Source: Aquitalea magnusonii (GTDB taxonomy: Bacteria; Pseudomonadota; Gammaproteobacteria; Burkholderiales; Chromobacteriaceae). Taken from it: DNA of 61,941 bases. Location: contig NZ_QJKC01000019.1 of NCBI RefSeq assembly GCF_003202035.1, forward strand, positions 1 to 61,941. The letters run 5' to 3'. The position numbers were made by a program, and so were the translations under genes. The notes below the pieces were generated by a model. The model was given only the letters and a program-made list of their open reading frames with translations, made no database searches and was not told where the DNA came from. Below, piece by piece: positions 1 through 8,755 of this stretch (within the stretch, counting starts at the first letter, position 1; each line of letters starts with the position of its first letter).

Positions 1-93
1 GGGGGTGTCGAGGGCTTCGTCGAGGGTAAAGGCGAACACGGACAGGTCCAGCCCCAGGCGTGCGGGGAAGGCGAGCTGGTAGGGGTTGGGCAT
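1..93 (-). CDS. N-terminus of a cut-off protein, possibly VgrG-like
   Basis: An open frame begins at the ATG complement at 91-93 and runs off the left edge; 31 residues are visible (MPNPYQLAFPARLGLDLSVF, then AFTLDEALDTP). The end resembles the opening beta-strand of type VI secretion VgrG spikes, where a short hydrophobic strand is followed by an 'EALxTPYR'-like turn, but 31 residues are too few to assign a family. It is divergent from the pxp operon. Identity is a guess; the existence of a coding start is more likely than not. Confidence 0.4.
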   Translation of the reverse strand, partial: MPNPYQLAFPARLGLDLSVFAFTLDEALDTP

Positions 94-445
94 GGGAGTA
101 GTCCGGGTGGTTTGATGACGTTGGCAATCATCAAAGCATGCGCGGTGGCAGGCCAATCAGATAAGGAGGAGTTTGCGGGTGAAAGGTCCAATATCGGTAT
201 CAGATGCATTAGCTGGTTCCGATAGGACAGGCCTGTGCGGGCAGTGAAGCAGGTGCGGCATAGCTGTCTGGTGGGACAGCTAAATCAGCGTGCAAGGCAA
301 GGCATATGCGGTCGAACGCCCTTCTCTGCTTGGCCGCTTGGCGGTATCAAAATAATTGATGGGACACGATCAAAATTTAAAACTTTCCCCTTTTCCTTCC
401 CCTGCTTACGGTGTCGGTCTGACTCACGCTCAGACAGGAATGCAC
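94..445. other. Intergenic region upstream of pxpA, with a possible 22-residue ORF
   Basis: This 352-bp gap separates the divergent left-edge gene from pxpA. It holds a strong ribosome-binding sequence AAGGAGG at 163-169 followed at 179 by GTG opening a 22-codon frame that stops at 247. Whether this is a leader peptide or chance is unknown. No convincing promoter boxes are visible. The pxpA reading frame is open back to 356, but the only good ribosome-binding site (AGGA, 436-439) serves the ATG at 446. Confidence 0.35.
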
Positions 446-1225
446 ATGCAAAAGCAGGTAATCGACCTGAACGCCGACATGGGCGAAAGTTTTGGTCCCT
501 GGCATCTCGGCGACGGTAACGACCCGTCCATCATGCCGCTGCTGTCATCGGCCAATATCGCCACCGGTTTTCATGCCGGCGATCCGGCCACCATGGCCAG
601 CAGCGTCGCACTGGCCAAACAATTCGGTGTGGCGGTGGGCGCCCACCCCGGTTATCGCGATCTGGTGGGTTTCGGCCGGCGCACCATCCAGGCCAGTGTG
701 CAGGAGCTGGTGCAGGATGCGATATACCAGATCGGCGCACTGCAAGCCTTTCTGCAACTGGCAGGCTTGCGCATGCAGCACGTCAAGCCGCACGGGGCCT
801 TGTATATGGCAATGGCAGCCAGCGAAGACCTGTCGTTGGCCTTCTTGCAAGCGCTGCAAGGCTTGTCACCGGCTCTGGCGGTGTATTGCATGGCCGGTTC
901 GGCCACCCACCTTGCGGCAAAGCAGCTGGGGGTAAGGGCCATCTGCGAATTCTTTGCCGATCGTGACTACGATGCCAGCGGCAGCATTGTCTTTACCCGC
1001 CAGATGGGCCGGCTCTGCCCCACTACCGTGGCCGACAAGGTGATGCTGGCCTGCCGGCAAGGGCTGGTGGATACCGTGGACGGCCAGCGCATCCCCATCG
1101 CATTCGACTCCATCTGCATACACAGCGACACCCCCGGTGCACTGCAACTGATCCGCACCACCCGCAACCGGCTGCTGGAGGCCGGCATCACCATTCGCGC
1201 GCCACAAGGCCAAAGCGCCGCCTGA
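446..1225 (+). CDS. pxpA: 5-oxoprolinase subunit A (LamB/YcsF family)
   Basis: The 259-residue product starts [13 protein letters not shown] within its first 20 residues, the signature N-terminus of the LamB/YcsF family, and contains the family blocks [23 protein letters not shown] and the late CIHSDTPGA. PxpA works with PxpB and PxpC in ATP-dependent cleavage of 5-oxoproline to glutamate in the cytoplasm. An in-frame ATG exists at 356, but homologues begin at the IDLNAD motif and AGGA lies 6 nt before the ATG at 446, so 446 is chosen. It is the first gene of a tight five-gene operon. Confidence 0.93.
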   Translation: MQKQVIDLNADMGESFGPWHLGDGNDPSIMPLLSSANIATGFHAGDPATMASSVALAKQFGVAVGAHPGYRDLVGFGRRTIQASVQELVQDAIYQIGALQAFLQLAGLRMQHVKPHGALYMAMAASEDLSLAFLQALQGLSPALAVYCMAGSATHLAAKQLGVRAICEFFADRDYDASGSIVFTRQMGRLCPTTVADKVMLACRQGLVDTVDGQRIPIAFDSICIHSDTPGALQLIRTTRNRLLEAGITIRAPQGQSAA

Positions 1226-1260
1226 GCCAGCGAAATGCAAGCCATACAAGGAGAAGCCCC

Positions 1261-1503
1261 ATGCCCGAACACCTGATCCCTGCCCCGCTGCCCGGCACCT
1301 TTTATCGCCGCCCGGCCCCCGATGCTGCCCCCTATGTGGCAGAAGGCAGTCCTGTAGAAGCCGATACCGTGATTGCCTGCATCGAGGTAATGAAGCAGTT
1401 CAATGAAATGACCGCCGGGCACGGCGGACAGTTAATGGCCTTTCTGGTGGAAGATGGCGAGGCCGTAGAGATAGGCCAGCCGGTGGCCAGGGTGCTGACA
1501 TGA
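1261..1503 (+). CDS. Biotin carboxyl carrier protein-like (biotinyl domain only)
   Basis: This 80-residue protein is a bare biotinyl/lipoyl domain. The expected biotin-accepting lysine is Lys45 in IEVMKQFNEM, a variant of the usual EAMKM; a C-terminal turn GEAVEIGQPVARV closes the domain. It lacks the Ala/Pro-rich N-terminal half of the housekeeping AccB (about 150 residues). It overlaps the following biotin carboxylase by 4 nt (ATGA), so the two are translationally coupled and probably act together. A dedicated carrier for a pathway carboxylase is more likely than fatty-acid synthesis. Confidence 0.85.
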   Translation: MPEHLIPAPLPGTFYRRPAPDAAPYVAEGSPVEADTVIACIEVMKQFNEMTAGHGGQLMAFLVEDGEAVEIGQPVARVLT

Positions 1504-2918
1504 GCCAGCCCATTGTCCTGAAGAATATCCGCCGCCTGCTGGTGGCCAACCGCGGCGAAATTGCAGTACGCATCCTCCGCGCCGCCCGTGAAATGGGGTT
1601 GCAGACAGTACTGGCCCACAGCAGTGCCGACCGCGACAGCCTGGCCTGCCAGCTGGCAGAGCTGACGGTGGAAATCGGCCCGGCACCGGCCAGCAAAAGC
1701 TATCTGGACATTCCGGCCATTCTGGCTGCCGCCCGCAGTCATCAGGTGGATGCCATTCACCCCGGCTATGGCTTTCTTGCGGAAAGTGCCGAATTTGCCC
1801 GCCAGGTGGAAGCCGCCGGCATGATTTTTGTCGGCCCGACCGCCGACACCATCGCGCTGATGGGGGACAAGGCACAGGCGCGTGCCACCGCCCAGGCCGC
1901 CGGCGTGGCCACCGTACCGGGCAGCCTGGGCGCACTGGCTGATGTGGCGGCAGCAATGGCCGCTGCCAGCGACATCGGCTACCCGCTGCTGATCAAGGCA
2001 GTGGCCGGTGGCGGCGGTCGTGGCATCCGTGTGGTCGACAGCGCCGCTGCATTGCCGGCCGCCTTTGCCGCCGCCCAGCGCGAGGCGCAGAGTGCCTTTG
2101 GCGATGGTCAGTTATATCTGGAAAGATTCATGCCGCAGGCGCGCCATCTGGAAGTGCAAATCCTGGGCGACGGCCAGCGGGTGATTCATTGCTACGAGCG
2201 CGAATGCTCGCTGCAACGCCGCCGCCAGAAAATCATGGAAGAAGCCCCCTCCCCGGCACTGGATGCGCAGCAGCGCGACCGCCTGTGTCAGGCCGCCGTC
2301 CGGCTGGCACAGTCGGTAGCCTACCGCGGGGCCGGTACGCTGGAGTTTCTGTTTGATCAGGGCGCGTTCTATTTCATCGAGATGAATACCCGCATCCAGG
2401 TGGAACACCCGATCACTGAAATGGTGACTGGCCTCGACCTGCTGCGCGAAATGCTGCTGATTGCCGACGGCCAGCCCTTGCGCTGGCAGCAGCAAGACAT
2501 CCGGCTGCGCGGTGCCGCCATCGAATGCCGCATCAATGCCGAAGACCCGCAGCAGGACTTCCGCCCCTCGCCCGGCACCATCCAGAGCCTGCAACTACCC
2601 GGCGGACCGGGCGTGCGCGTGGACAGCATGCTGTACCCGGGCTATGTCATCCCGCCCTATTACGACTCCATGCTGGCCAAGCTGATTGTGTGGGACGAAA
2701 GCCGCGAACGCGCGCTGTGCCGCATGCGCCGCGCGCTGGGCGAACTGCATATCAGCGGCATTGCCCACACCGGGGGCCTGCATCTGGCCTTGCTGGCCGA
2801 TGCCGATGTACGTGCCGGACGCTACCACACCCGCTTTCTGGAACAGTGGCTGACACACTGGCAAGGCAGTGAAACCGCGGCCAGTCCGGGGGCCAGCAGC
2901 GTGGGGAGGCTGGCATGA
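1500..2918 (+). CDS. accC: Biotin carboxylase (AccC family)
   Basis: The 472-residue protein has the full biotin carboxylase layout: N-terminal Rossmann segment (RRLLVANRGEIAVRILRAAR), ATP-grasp with glycine loop VAGGGGRGIRVV near residue 170, CYERECSLQRRRQKIMEEAP, and the catalytic EMNTRIQVEHPITEMVTG near residue 300. It would carboxylate the biotin on the upstream carrier using ATP and bicarbonate. It overlaps both neighbours by 4 nt. No acyl-CoA carboxyltransferase gene lies in the operon, so its partner may be PxpB/PxpC. It is probably a paralogue of the housekeeping accC. Confidence 0.93.
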   Translation: MSQPIVLKNIRRLLVANRGEIAVRILRAAREMGLQTVLAHSSADRDSLACQLAELTVEIGPAPASKSYLDIPAILAAARSHQVDAIHPGYGFLAESAEFARQVEAAGMIFVGPTADTIALMGDKAQARATAQAAGVATVPGSLGALADVAAAMAAASDIGYPLLIKAVAGGGGRGIRVVDSAAALPAAFAAAQREAQSAFGDGQLYLERFMPQARHLEVQILGDGQRVIHCYERECSLQRRRQKIMEEAPSPALDAQQRDRLCQAAVRLAQSVAYRGAGTLEFLFDQGAFYFIEMNTRIQVEHPITEMVTGLDLLREMLLIADGQPLRWQQQDIRLRGAAIECRINAEDPQQDFRPSPGTIQSLQLPGGPGVRVDSMLYPGYVIPPYYDSMLAKLIVWDESRERALCRMRRALGELHISGIAHTGGLHLALLADADVRAGRYHTRFLEQWLTHWQGSETAASPGASSVGRLA

Positions 2919-3790
2919 GCATTCGCTACACCTTTGGCGGCGACGAATTCCTGTTTGCCGAAATCAGCGAGTCGATGTCGCTGCCCGCCTGCTTTACCGG
3001 CATGGCCATCACCGAACGGCTGCGCCAGCAGCGCTGGCCGGGGATACTGGAAATCTGCCCGGCCAATGCCTCGTTCCAGCTGCGCTTTGACCCGGACATC
3101 CTGCCGGCGGAACAATTGCTGCAAGGGCTGCGCCAGCTGGAGCAGTCGGTCCAGGACAGCCCGCCGCTACTGGACACCCGGCTGCTGGAAATCCCGGTCT
3201 GGTATAACGACCCCTGGACGCGGGAAGTGGGGGCGCGCTTTCGCCAGCGTCATCAGGACCCGCAATCCACCGATCTGGAATACGCGGCGCGGATCAACGG
3301 GTTTGACTCGGTAGACGCCTTTATTGCCGCCCATAGCGGTTCGCCGTGGTTTGTCTCCATGGTGGGCTTTGTCGCCGGCCTGCCCTTTCTCTACCAGATG
3401 GTGGAACGCGATCAGCAGTTGCAAGTACCCAAGTACCTGAGCCCGCGCACCGCCACCCCGCGCCAGACCATCGGCCATGGCGGCTGTTTTGCCTGTATTT
3501 ACTCGGTAGAAGGGGCTGGTGGCTACCAGATGTTCGGCATCACGCCGGCACCGATTTACGACCCGCAGCAAAGCCTGCCCTATCTGGCCGACAGCATGGT
3601 GTTGTTCCGGCCCGGCGATATTGTCCGCTTCAAGCCCATCACCCAGCAGCAATACGCAGCGGCCATCCAGGCGGTGGCTGCGGGCAGCTTCCAGCTGGAT
3701 ATCTTTCCGGTCCGTTTCGACCTGGCAGACTTCCTGGCCAATCCGCAAGCCTATGCACAATCACTACCGGGAAGCCGCCATGCACATTAA
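2915..3790 (+). CDS. pxpB: 5-oxoprolinase subunit B (KipI/AHS1 family)
   Basis: The 291-residue product carries the allophanate-hydrolase-subunit-1 fold, seen in the opening strand YTFGGDEFLFAE, the central IPVWYND, and the C-terminal block SVEGAGGYQMFGITPAPIYDP followed by FRPGDIVRFKPI. It is longer than the ~220-residue E. coli PxpB. In the family it pairs with PxpC; in urea carboxylase the same two folds form the carboxyltransferase unit. It overlaps biotin carboxylase by 4 nt and pxpC by 11 nt, typical of obligate subunits. Confidence 0.9.
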   Translation: MSIRYTFGGDEFLFAEISESMSLPACFTGMAITERLRQQRWPGILEICPANASFQLRFDPDILPAEQLLQGLRQLEQSVQDSPPLLDTRLLEIPVWYNDPWTREVGARFRQRHQDPQSTDLEYAARINGFDSVDAFIAAHSGSPWFVSMVGFVAGLPFLYQMVERDQQLQVPKYLSPRTATPRQTIGHGGCFACIYSVEGAGGYQMFGITPAPIYDPQQSLPYLADSMVLFRPGDIVRFKPITQQQYAAAIQAVAAGSFQLDIFPVRFDLADFLANPQAYAQSLPGSRHAH

Positions 3791-4763
3791 AGTCATCAAG
3801 CCCGGCCTTGCCAGTTCGGTACAGGACGCGGGCCGCAACGGCTACTATCACCTGGGCATTCCGCCTTGCGGCGCACTGGACCAATACTCGTTCCGCGCCG
3901 CCAACCTGCTGCTGGGCAACCCGGAAAGCGCTGCCGTGCTGGAATGCACGCTGCTGGGTCCGCAGCTGCAATTCAGCGTGGCCTGCCGCATTGCCGTCTG
4001 CGGTGCTGCCATGCAGCCACGTATCAATGGCCAGCCACAGCCCACACATCAGGTTTTGTCGATTGCCGCGGGGGATACGCTGGATTTCCTGCCGGCCACC
4101 GCCGGCATGCGTGCCTATCTGGCGGTTAGCGGCGGCATCGACGTGCCAGAAGTGCTGGGCAGCCGTTCAACTTATACGCTGGGCAGCCTGGGTGGGTATC
4201 TGGGCCGACGCTTGCAGGCTGGCGATAGCCTGCCACTGGGCCTCGCGCCGGCAGCGGTGGCGCCGCTGGGCCGCAGCCTGCCGGCAGCACTGTGGCGCAG
4301 CCTGCCGCAGCGGGCGACGGTCCGGGTATTGCCCGGCTTGTATGCCCATCGCCTCACGGCGTAATCGGCTGCACGTTTCTATCAGGAGCCATGGACGGTG
4401 GCCTCGGAGTCCGACCGCACGGGCTACCGGCTGAGAGGCGGCATGCCCTTGCAGTTTCAGCCACGGGAAGCGCCATTTGGCGCGGGGGATGATCCGTCCA
4501 ACATCGTGGATGCCGGCTATCCCATCGGCTCGATCCAGCTGCCGGCTGGCAAGGAGGCCATCATCCTGCTGCGCGATGCCGTCTCCGGCGGGGGGTATGC
4601 CATGGTGGGCACGGTCATCAGTGCCGATCTGGACGTGGTGGCGCAATTACAGCCCAATCAGGGGATCACCTTTGCCGCAGTCGACATGCAGGAAGCCTTG
4701 CAGGCACGCCAGCAGTATCAGGCCGGTTTGCAGCAATTGCGCAAGGCGGTGCAAGCCTGCTGA
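3780..4763 (+). pseudogene. pxpC: 5-oxoprolinase subunit C (KipA/AHS2), interrupted by one in-frame TAA
   Basis: Two pieces in the same frame read as one 328-codon KipA/AHS2 protein split by TAA at 4362-4364. The first (195 residues) has the family start IKVIKPGLASSVQDAGRNGY and ends at ...GLYAHRLTA. The frame continues through SAARFYQEPWTVASESDRTG, YRLRGG and the conserved late block DAVSGGGYAMVGTVISADLD. A CAA to TAA change would explain the stop, and no frameshift is needed. Either the gene is broken, the stop is read through, or the base is a sequencing error. It overlaps pxpB by 11 nt and its 3' end runs 46 nt into the convergent cyclase gene. Confidence 0.85.
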
Positions 4764-5935
4764 GCCGACCCATCCTGGCTGACGATGGCATTGCGTCCGG
4801 CCTGCTTGGCGGCATACAGGGCCTGGTCGGCATGGCGGTACAGATCGCTGAAGCTAGCGCCCGCAGCATGCACGGCCAGGCCCATGCTGACGCTGTAGCG
4901 CAGGCTGCCGCTGTCGGTCACCACCTGCTGCGCGGCCACGGCCTGACGCAGGCGCTCGGCTACACGCATGGCCTCGGCAGGCGGTGTGGCCGGCAAGGCA
5001 ATGCCAAACTCTTCGCCCCCCATGCGGCCGATATAGTCGCCAGCCCGCAGCTGCCGCCGAATCAGCTCGGTAAAGGCCACCAGCACCCGGTCACCGGCCT
5101 GGTGGCCATGGTTGTCGTTGATGCGCTTGAAGAAATCCAGGTCGGCCAGCACAAAGCAAAAGGCATCGCCGCTGATATGGGCCCGCTGCAGGTCGGCCAC
5201 GATGCGCGACTCGAAACTTTGCCGGGTCAGCGTGCCGGTCATGCCATCGCGCTCGGCACGCCAGGTGGCATCGCTCAGCAGCTGCTGCTGCACCATGGCC
5301 GCCGCCAGCATGGACAGACCGGGCACCAGCGCCGCGGTCAGGCTCATCGACAGCACATTGACCAGCGTATTGGCAAACAGGTCGGACAGATTGCCAAAAC
5401 CAGCGCCGTAATAGATGGCGCGCGATGCATGCAACAAGGCGGTGGCCGTGCTGCAGCATGCGCCCAGCCAGTAGACGGCCGCGCCCTGCCCCGGCGGGCG
5501 GTGGCGCCACAGCAGGTAGGCCGTGGCGACAAACACCACGGCAATGCCGCCCGAGGCAATGATGACGCGCAGCCGGATCACATCCTCCACCAGGGTGAAC
5601 CACAGCAGGCCAGCAAGGGCGCAGCACACCAGTAGCAACCAGCCACGGGCGTGGGTGGGACGGCCGAGGAAACGGGCGCAACCGATATAGAACAGGCTGG
5701 CGGCAAGCAGACCCAGCCCGTTGCTGAGTACCACGCTGAACACCAGCGGCAGCACGGCACGCAGCCCCAGTGCCGGCAGATAGGCCACCATGGCGATATT
5801 GGCGGCAATCCAGCTGCGGGTGCCCGCCACACCGGCCTTGCGCAGGGCCAGCAGTTGCGCCAGGATGCAGGCGCACAAAATATCGGTTACCAGAAAAACC
5901 GGCAGCAATACGGGGACGCTGGCAGATGCGGGCAT
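4718..5935 (-). CDS. Membrane-anchored diguanylate cyclase (GGDEF)
   Basis: The 405-residue protein begins with about seven hydrophobic helices (residues 10-210) and ends in a GGDEF domain. The active-site loop reads RMGGEEFGIALP, an intact GGEEF signature, preceded by DLDFFKRINDNHGHQAGD for metal and substrate binding, so cyclic-di-GMP synthesis is expected. There is no RxxD inhibitory site immediately before the loop. The start at 5935 has GGAAG a few bases upstream; the frame is open to 6007. The N-terminal sensor is not a recognised MASE family by eye. It is monocistronic and overlaps the end of pxpC. Confidence 0.88.
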   Translation of the reverse strand: MPASASVPVLLPVFLVTDILCACILAQLLALRKAGVAGTRSWIAANIAMVAYLPALGLRAVLPLVFSVVLSNGLGLLAASLFYIGCARFLGRPTHARGWLLLVCCALAGLLWFTLVEDVIRLRVIIASGGIAVVFVATAYLLWRHRPPGQGAAVYWLGACCSTATALLHASRAIYYGAGFGNLSDLFANTLVNVLSMSLTAALVPGLSMLAAAMVQQQLLSDATWRAERDGMTGTLTRQSFESRIVADLQRAHISGDAFCFVLADLDFFKRINDNHGHQAGDRVLVAFTELIRRQLRAGDYIGRMGGEEFGIALPATPPAEAMRVAERLRQAVAAQQVVTDSGSLRYSVSMGLAVHAAGASFSDLYRHADQALYAAKQAGRNAIVSQDGSAQQACTALRNCCKPA

Positions 5936-6228
5936 GGGGCTTCCGGACTGAAAACGGCGATGGCAGATGCTATATGCACTACCGGGCCGGCACAACAAAA
6001 ATAACACTCATATGGCATGAATTGTCACTACTGGCAGCGCCCAGGCTGCAGCACGGGCCCTCATAGCAGCATGCCGCGGGCAAGATCGACAGTACACCCG
6101 GACCACGGCGCAGCGACGAGGACAGGACAAGAGCAGTTCCTGCCATGCCACTGGCTGATTGATCCACGGTCTATACCTTCAGCTTGCCCACCCCGGCGCG
6201 CACGACCTCTCAGCGCGGCTGGCCCTCC

Positions 6229-7671
6229 TTAATGGCCGGCCTGGGTCTTGCCCTCCTCCCAGCCCCCGCCCAGCGCCAGGAACAGATTGACCTGATCCTG
6301 TGCCAGCTGGCTTTCGGCGCTGGCCACGGCCATTTCATTGCTGACCAGGGTGCGGTCGGCATCCAGGCTGGACAAATAGGGTGAGCGGCCTGCCTGATAC
6401 AGGCGGCGGTTCTGCGCGGCGGCCTGTCGGGCACTGTCGCGCGCGGTACGCAGCAATGCCAGCCGCTGCAAATCCTTGCCATACAGGCTGAGGCTGGTTT
6501 CCACCTCACGCAGGGCATTGAGCACCACCCCGTCGAAGTGGGCCAGCGCCGCCGCATTGTCGGCCTTGGCCGCGGTCACCCGCGCCCGGGCACCGCTGTC
6601 GGGAATGGTCCAGCTGATCAGCGGGCCATAGCCGAAACGCTGGGTGGAGCGCTGCCCCACATCTTCCAGCAGGCCGGTAAAGCCGGCCGATGCCCCCAGC
6701 GTGATGCTGGGGTACAGCTCGGCCGTGGCCACGCCTATCATGGCGCTGGATTGTGCCAGCTTGCGCTCGGCCTGCTGCACATCCGGCCGCCGCGCCAGCA
6801 AGGCCCGGCCGTCGCCCACCGGAATGGCTTGCGCCAGCTGTGGCTCCTGCGCGCAGGCCAGTGCCGCAGGCGGCAGCGCCTCGGCCGGGGTTTGTCCCAG
6901 CAGCATGGCCAGGCGATAACGCGCGGCATCACGCTGCGCCTGATAGGCCGGCAGGCCGGCCGCCACGCTGTCGGCCTGCGCCTGGGCGCGCAGTACATCG
7001 GTGGCGGTGAGCCGGCCGGCACCGGCCAGGCGGCGCGTCAGTTCCAGCTGTTTCTGCTGCAGCGCCGACTGCTGTTGCAATACCTGGTAGCCGTGATTGG
7101 CCGAGCAGATCTGCAGATAGCTGCGCACGGTTTCGGCGGTCACGGTGATGCGCGCCAGATCGCGGGCGGCGGCACTGGCTTCGCTATTGGCTTCGGCAGC
7201 CTCGTCGCCGCGTCTGAGCTTGCCAAACAGGTCAAGCTGGTAGGCCACACGGATGCCCTCGTCTCCCAGATTGCTCACCGGCAAGGGGACGTCCAGCAAC
7301 ATGCTCTGGCCGGAGATACGCGCCCGTTCGGCCGATGCCGACAGTTCGGCATGCGGCCCAGCCTCGGCACTCACCTGGCTCGCCACCGCCAGTGCCTTTT
7401 GCAGATTGGCCGTGGCCGCGCGCAAATCGGTATTGGCCTGTTGCGCCTGCTCCACCAGCTGGTTCAGCACCGGGTCGTGGTAGAGCTGCCACCAGCGCGG
7501 GGCCACCGGCTGGCTGGAGGTCTGCCGGCCATCGGCATTGGCAAAGCGGCCCTGGGCTGCCTGGCGTTGCATGACCACGCCGGCCGGCAGATGGTAATCC
7601 GGGCCGACGCTGGTGCAGCCGGCAAGCGCGGTCAGCGCCAGCAGCAGGCTGGCAGGATACAGCCGGCTCAC
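6229..7671 (-). CDS. Outer-membrane efflux lipoprotein (NodT/OprM family)
   Basis: The 480-residue product has a lipoprotein signal ending ALTALAGC with acylated Cys19, followed by VGPDYHLP, the typical start of NodT-type factors. Two OEP repeats follow with long coiled-coil segments. It forms the trimeric outer-membrane channel for the adaptor and pump encoded upstream. Its start overlaps the HlyD stop by 4 nt, and it is the last gene of the marR-led operon. The 220 bp between it and the cyclase gene contain no gene that I can see. Confidence 0.92.
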   Translation of the reverse strand: MSRLYPASLLLALTALAGCTSVGPDYHLPAGVVMQRQAAQGRFANADGRQTSSQPVAPRWWQLYHDPVLNQLVEQAQQANTDLRAATANLQKALAVASQVSAEAGPHAELSASAERARISGQSMLLDVPLPVSNLGDEGIRVAYQLDLFGKLRRGDEAAEANSEASAAARDLARITVTAETVRSYLQICSANHGYQVLQQQSALQQKQLELTRRLAGAGRLTATDVLRAQAQADSVAAGLPAYQAQRDAARYRLAMLLGQTPAEALPPAALACAQEPQLAQAIPVGDGRALLARRPDVQQAERKLAQSSAMIGVATAELYPSITLGASAGFTGLLEDVGQRSTQRFGYGPLISWTIPDSGARARVTAAKADNAAALAHFDGVVLNALREVETSLSLYGKDLQRLALLRTARDSARQAAAQNRRLYQAGRSPYLSSLDADRTLVSNEMAVASAESQLAQDQVNLFLALGGGWEEGKTQAGH

Positions 7672-8552
7672 GGCTGCTCTCCCTTGCCGGCCACCACGGC
7701 CACGGTGGCGGTGCGCCCGGCAATCATGCGGAAGTCGGCCGGAACCTCATCCAGGGTGATGCGCACCGGAATGCGCTGGGCCAGCCGCACCCAGTTGAAA
7801 GTGGGATTGACATTGGGCAGCAGGGTGGCGCCATTGCTGCGGTCGCGGTCTTCGATACCGGCGGCAATGCTCTGCACATGACCGCGCAACTTGTGCGTCT
7901 CGCCCATGATCTGGATTTCCACCGGCTGGTTGACCCTTACCCGGTTCATCTTGGTTTCTTCGAAATAGCCATCCACATGGAAGGAATGGGCATCCACCAT
8001 CGACAACACCGGCTTGCCGGTGCTGACGTAATCGCCCACCCGTGGGGTGCGGTCGTTAAGGTAGCCATCCACCGGGCTGCTCACCACGGTGCGCTGCAGA
8101 TTGAGCCGGGCCACTTCCACCGCGGTGGTGGCCGCGGCGACGCTGGCCTCGTCCTGCTGCACACGGGCTTCGCTCTGCTCGATGTTTTCCTTCGACACCA
8201 GATCACTCAGGCCACGGTTGCGTGCGGCCTCGCGTTTTGCCTGCAGCAGCCCGGCGTTCTGCTGCGCCAGCGCCGCTTCTGCCTGCTTGAGTGCCAGCGC
8301 GTAACGGGCGCGGTCGATGACAAACAACACCTGGCCGCGTTTCACCAGCTGGTTGTCGCTGACTTTCACCTCGGTGATCAGCCCGGACACGTCCGGGGCG
8401 ATCTGCACCACGTCGGCGCGGATATGCCCATCGCGCGTCCACGGCGCATTGGTGTAGTAATCCCACAGATAACGGCCCACCAGCACCGCCGCCACCACCA
8501 CGATCAGGGTCAGCACCACCGGCCCTGCTTTGCCTATCAGCTTTTTCATCAT
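7668..8552 (-). CDS. HlyD/AaeA-type periplasmic adaptor of efflux pump
   Basis: The 294-residue protein has one N-terminal membrane anchor (VVLTLIVVVAAVLVGRYLWDYY), a biotinyl-lipoyl half (APDVSGLITEVKVSDNQLVKRGQVLF), an alpha-hairpin rich in Ala, Gln and Glu, the second lipoyl half (VSSPVDGYLNDRTPRVGDYVSTG) and a beta-barrel, which is the membrane fusion protein order. The start chosen shares TAATG with the upstream DUF1656 stop; an ATG 6 nt earlier is possible. It resembles AaeA and EmrA adaptors and would bridge the FUSC pump to the NodT channel. Confidence 0.92.
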   Translation of the reverse strand: MMKKLIGKAGPVVLTLIVVVAAVLVGRYLWDYYTNAPWTRDGHIRADVVQIAPDVSGLITEVKVSDNQLVKRGQVLFVIDRARYALALKQAEAALAQQNAGLLQAKREAARNRGLSDLVSKENIEQSEARVQQDEASVAAATTAVEVARLNLQRTVVSSPVDGYLNDRTPRVGDYVSTGKPVLSMVDAHSFHVDGYFEETKMNRVRVNQPVEIQIMGETHKLRGHVQSIAAGIEDRDRSNGATLLPNVNPTFNWVRLAQRIPVRITLDEVPADFRMIAGRTATVAVVAGKGEQP

Positions 8553-8755
8553 TACCATCCGCGAGTCAGCACGACGAAACCGCCGAGCACAATCACATAC
8601 AAGGCAAAGTTCATCAGGGAACGGTGCCATACCAGTTTGTAGAAGCCCAGCTGACCCAGCAGGATGCGCAGGCCGGCGGTGACGCCAAAGGCCAGCACCA
8701 TCAGGATCAGCAGGCTGGGGAAATACACCCCGTAGATTTCGATTTCACCAATCAC
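8552..8755 (-). CDS. AaeX-like small membrane protein (DUF1656)
   Basis: This 67-residue protein has two hydrophobic helices and the family N-terminus EIEIYGVYFPSLLILMVLAF. DUF1656/AaeX proteins sit with FUSC pumps and HlyD adaptors in aromatic-acid efflux operons, and their role is not established. It overlaps the FUSC stop by 4 nt and shares TAATG with the adaptor start, so the operon is tightly coupled. Confidence 0.9.
   Translation of the reverse strand: MIGEIEIYGVYFPSLLILMVLAFGVTAGLRILLGQLGFYKLVWHRSLMNFALYVIVLGGFVVLTRGW

Noticed and set aside
545-3760. Long minus-strand open frames opposite the pxp operon
   Set aside because: They are antisense shadows of GC-rich genes; products lack recognisable domains and starts, and the plus-strand genes are clear.
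4832-5635. 267-residue plus-strand frame opposite the diguanylate cyclase
   Set aside because: It is a mirror of the GGDEF gene, rich in Gln/His/Gly, with no ribosome-binding site or domain.
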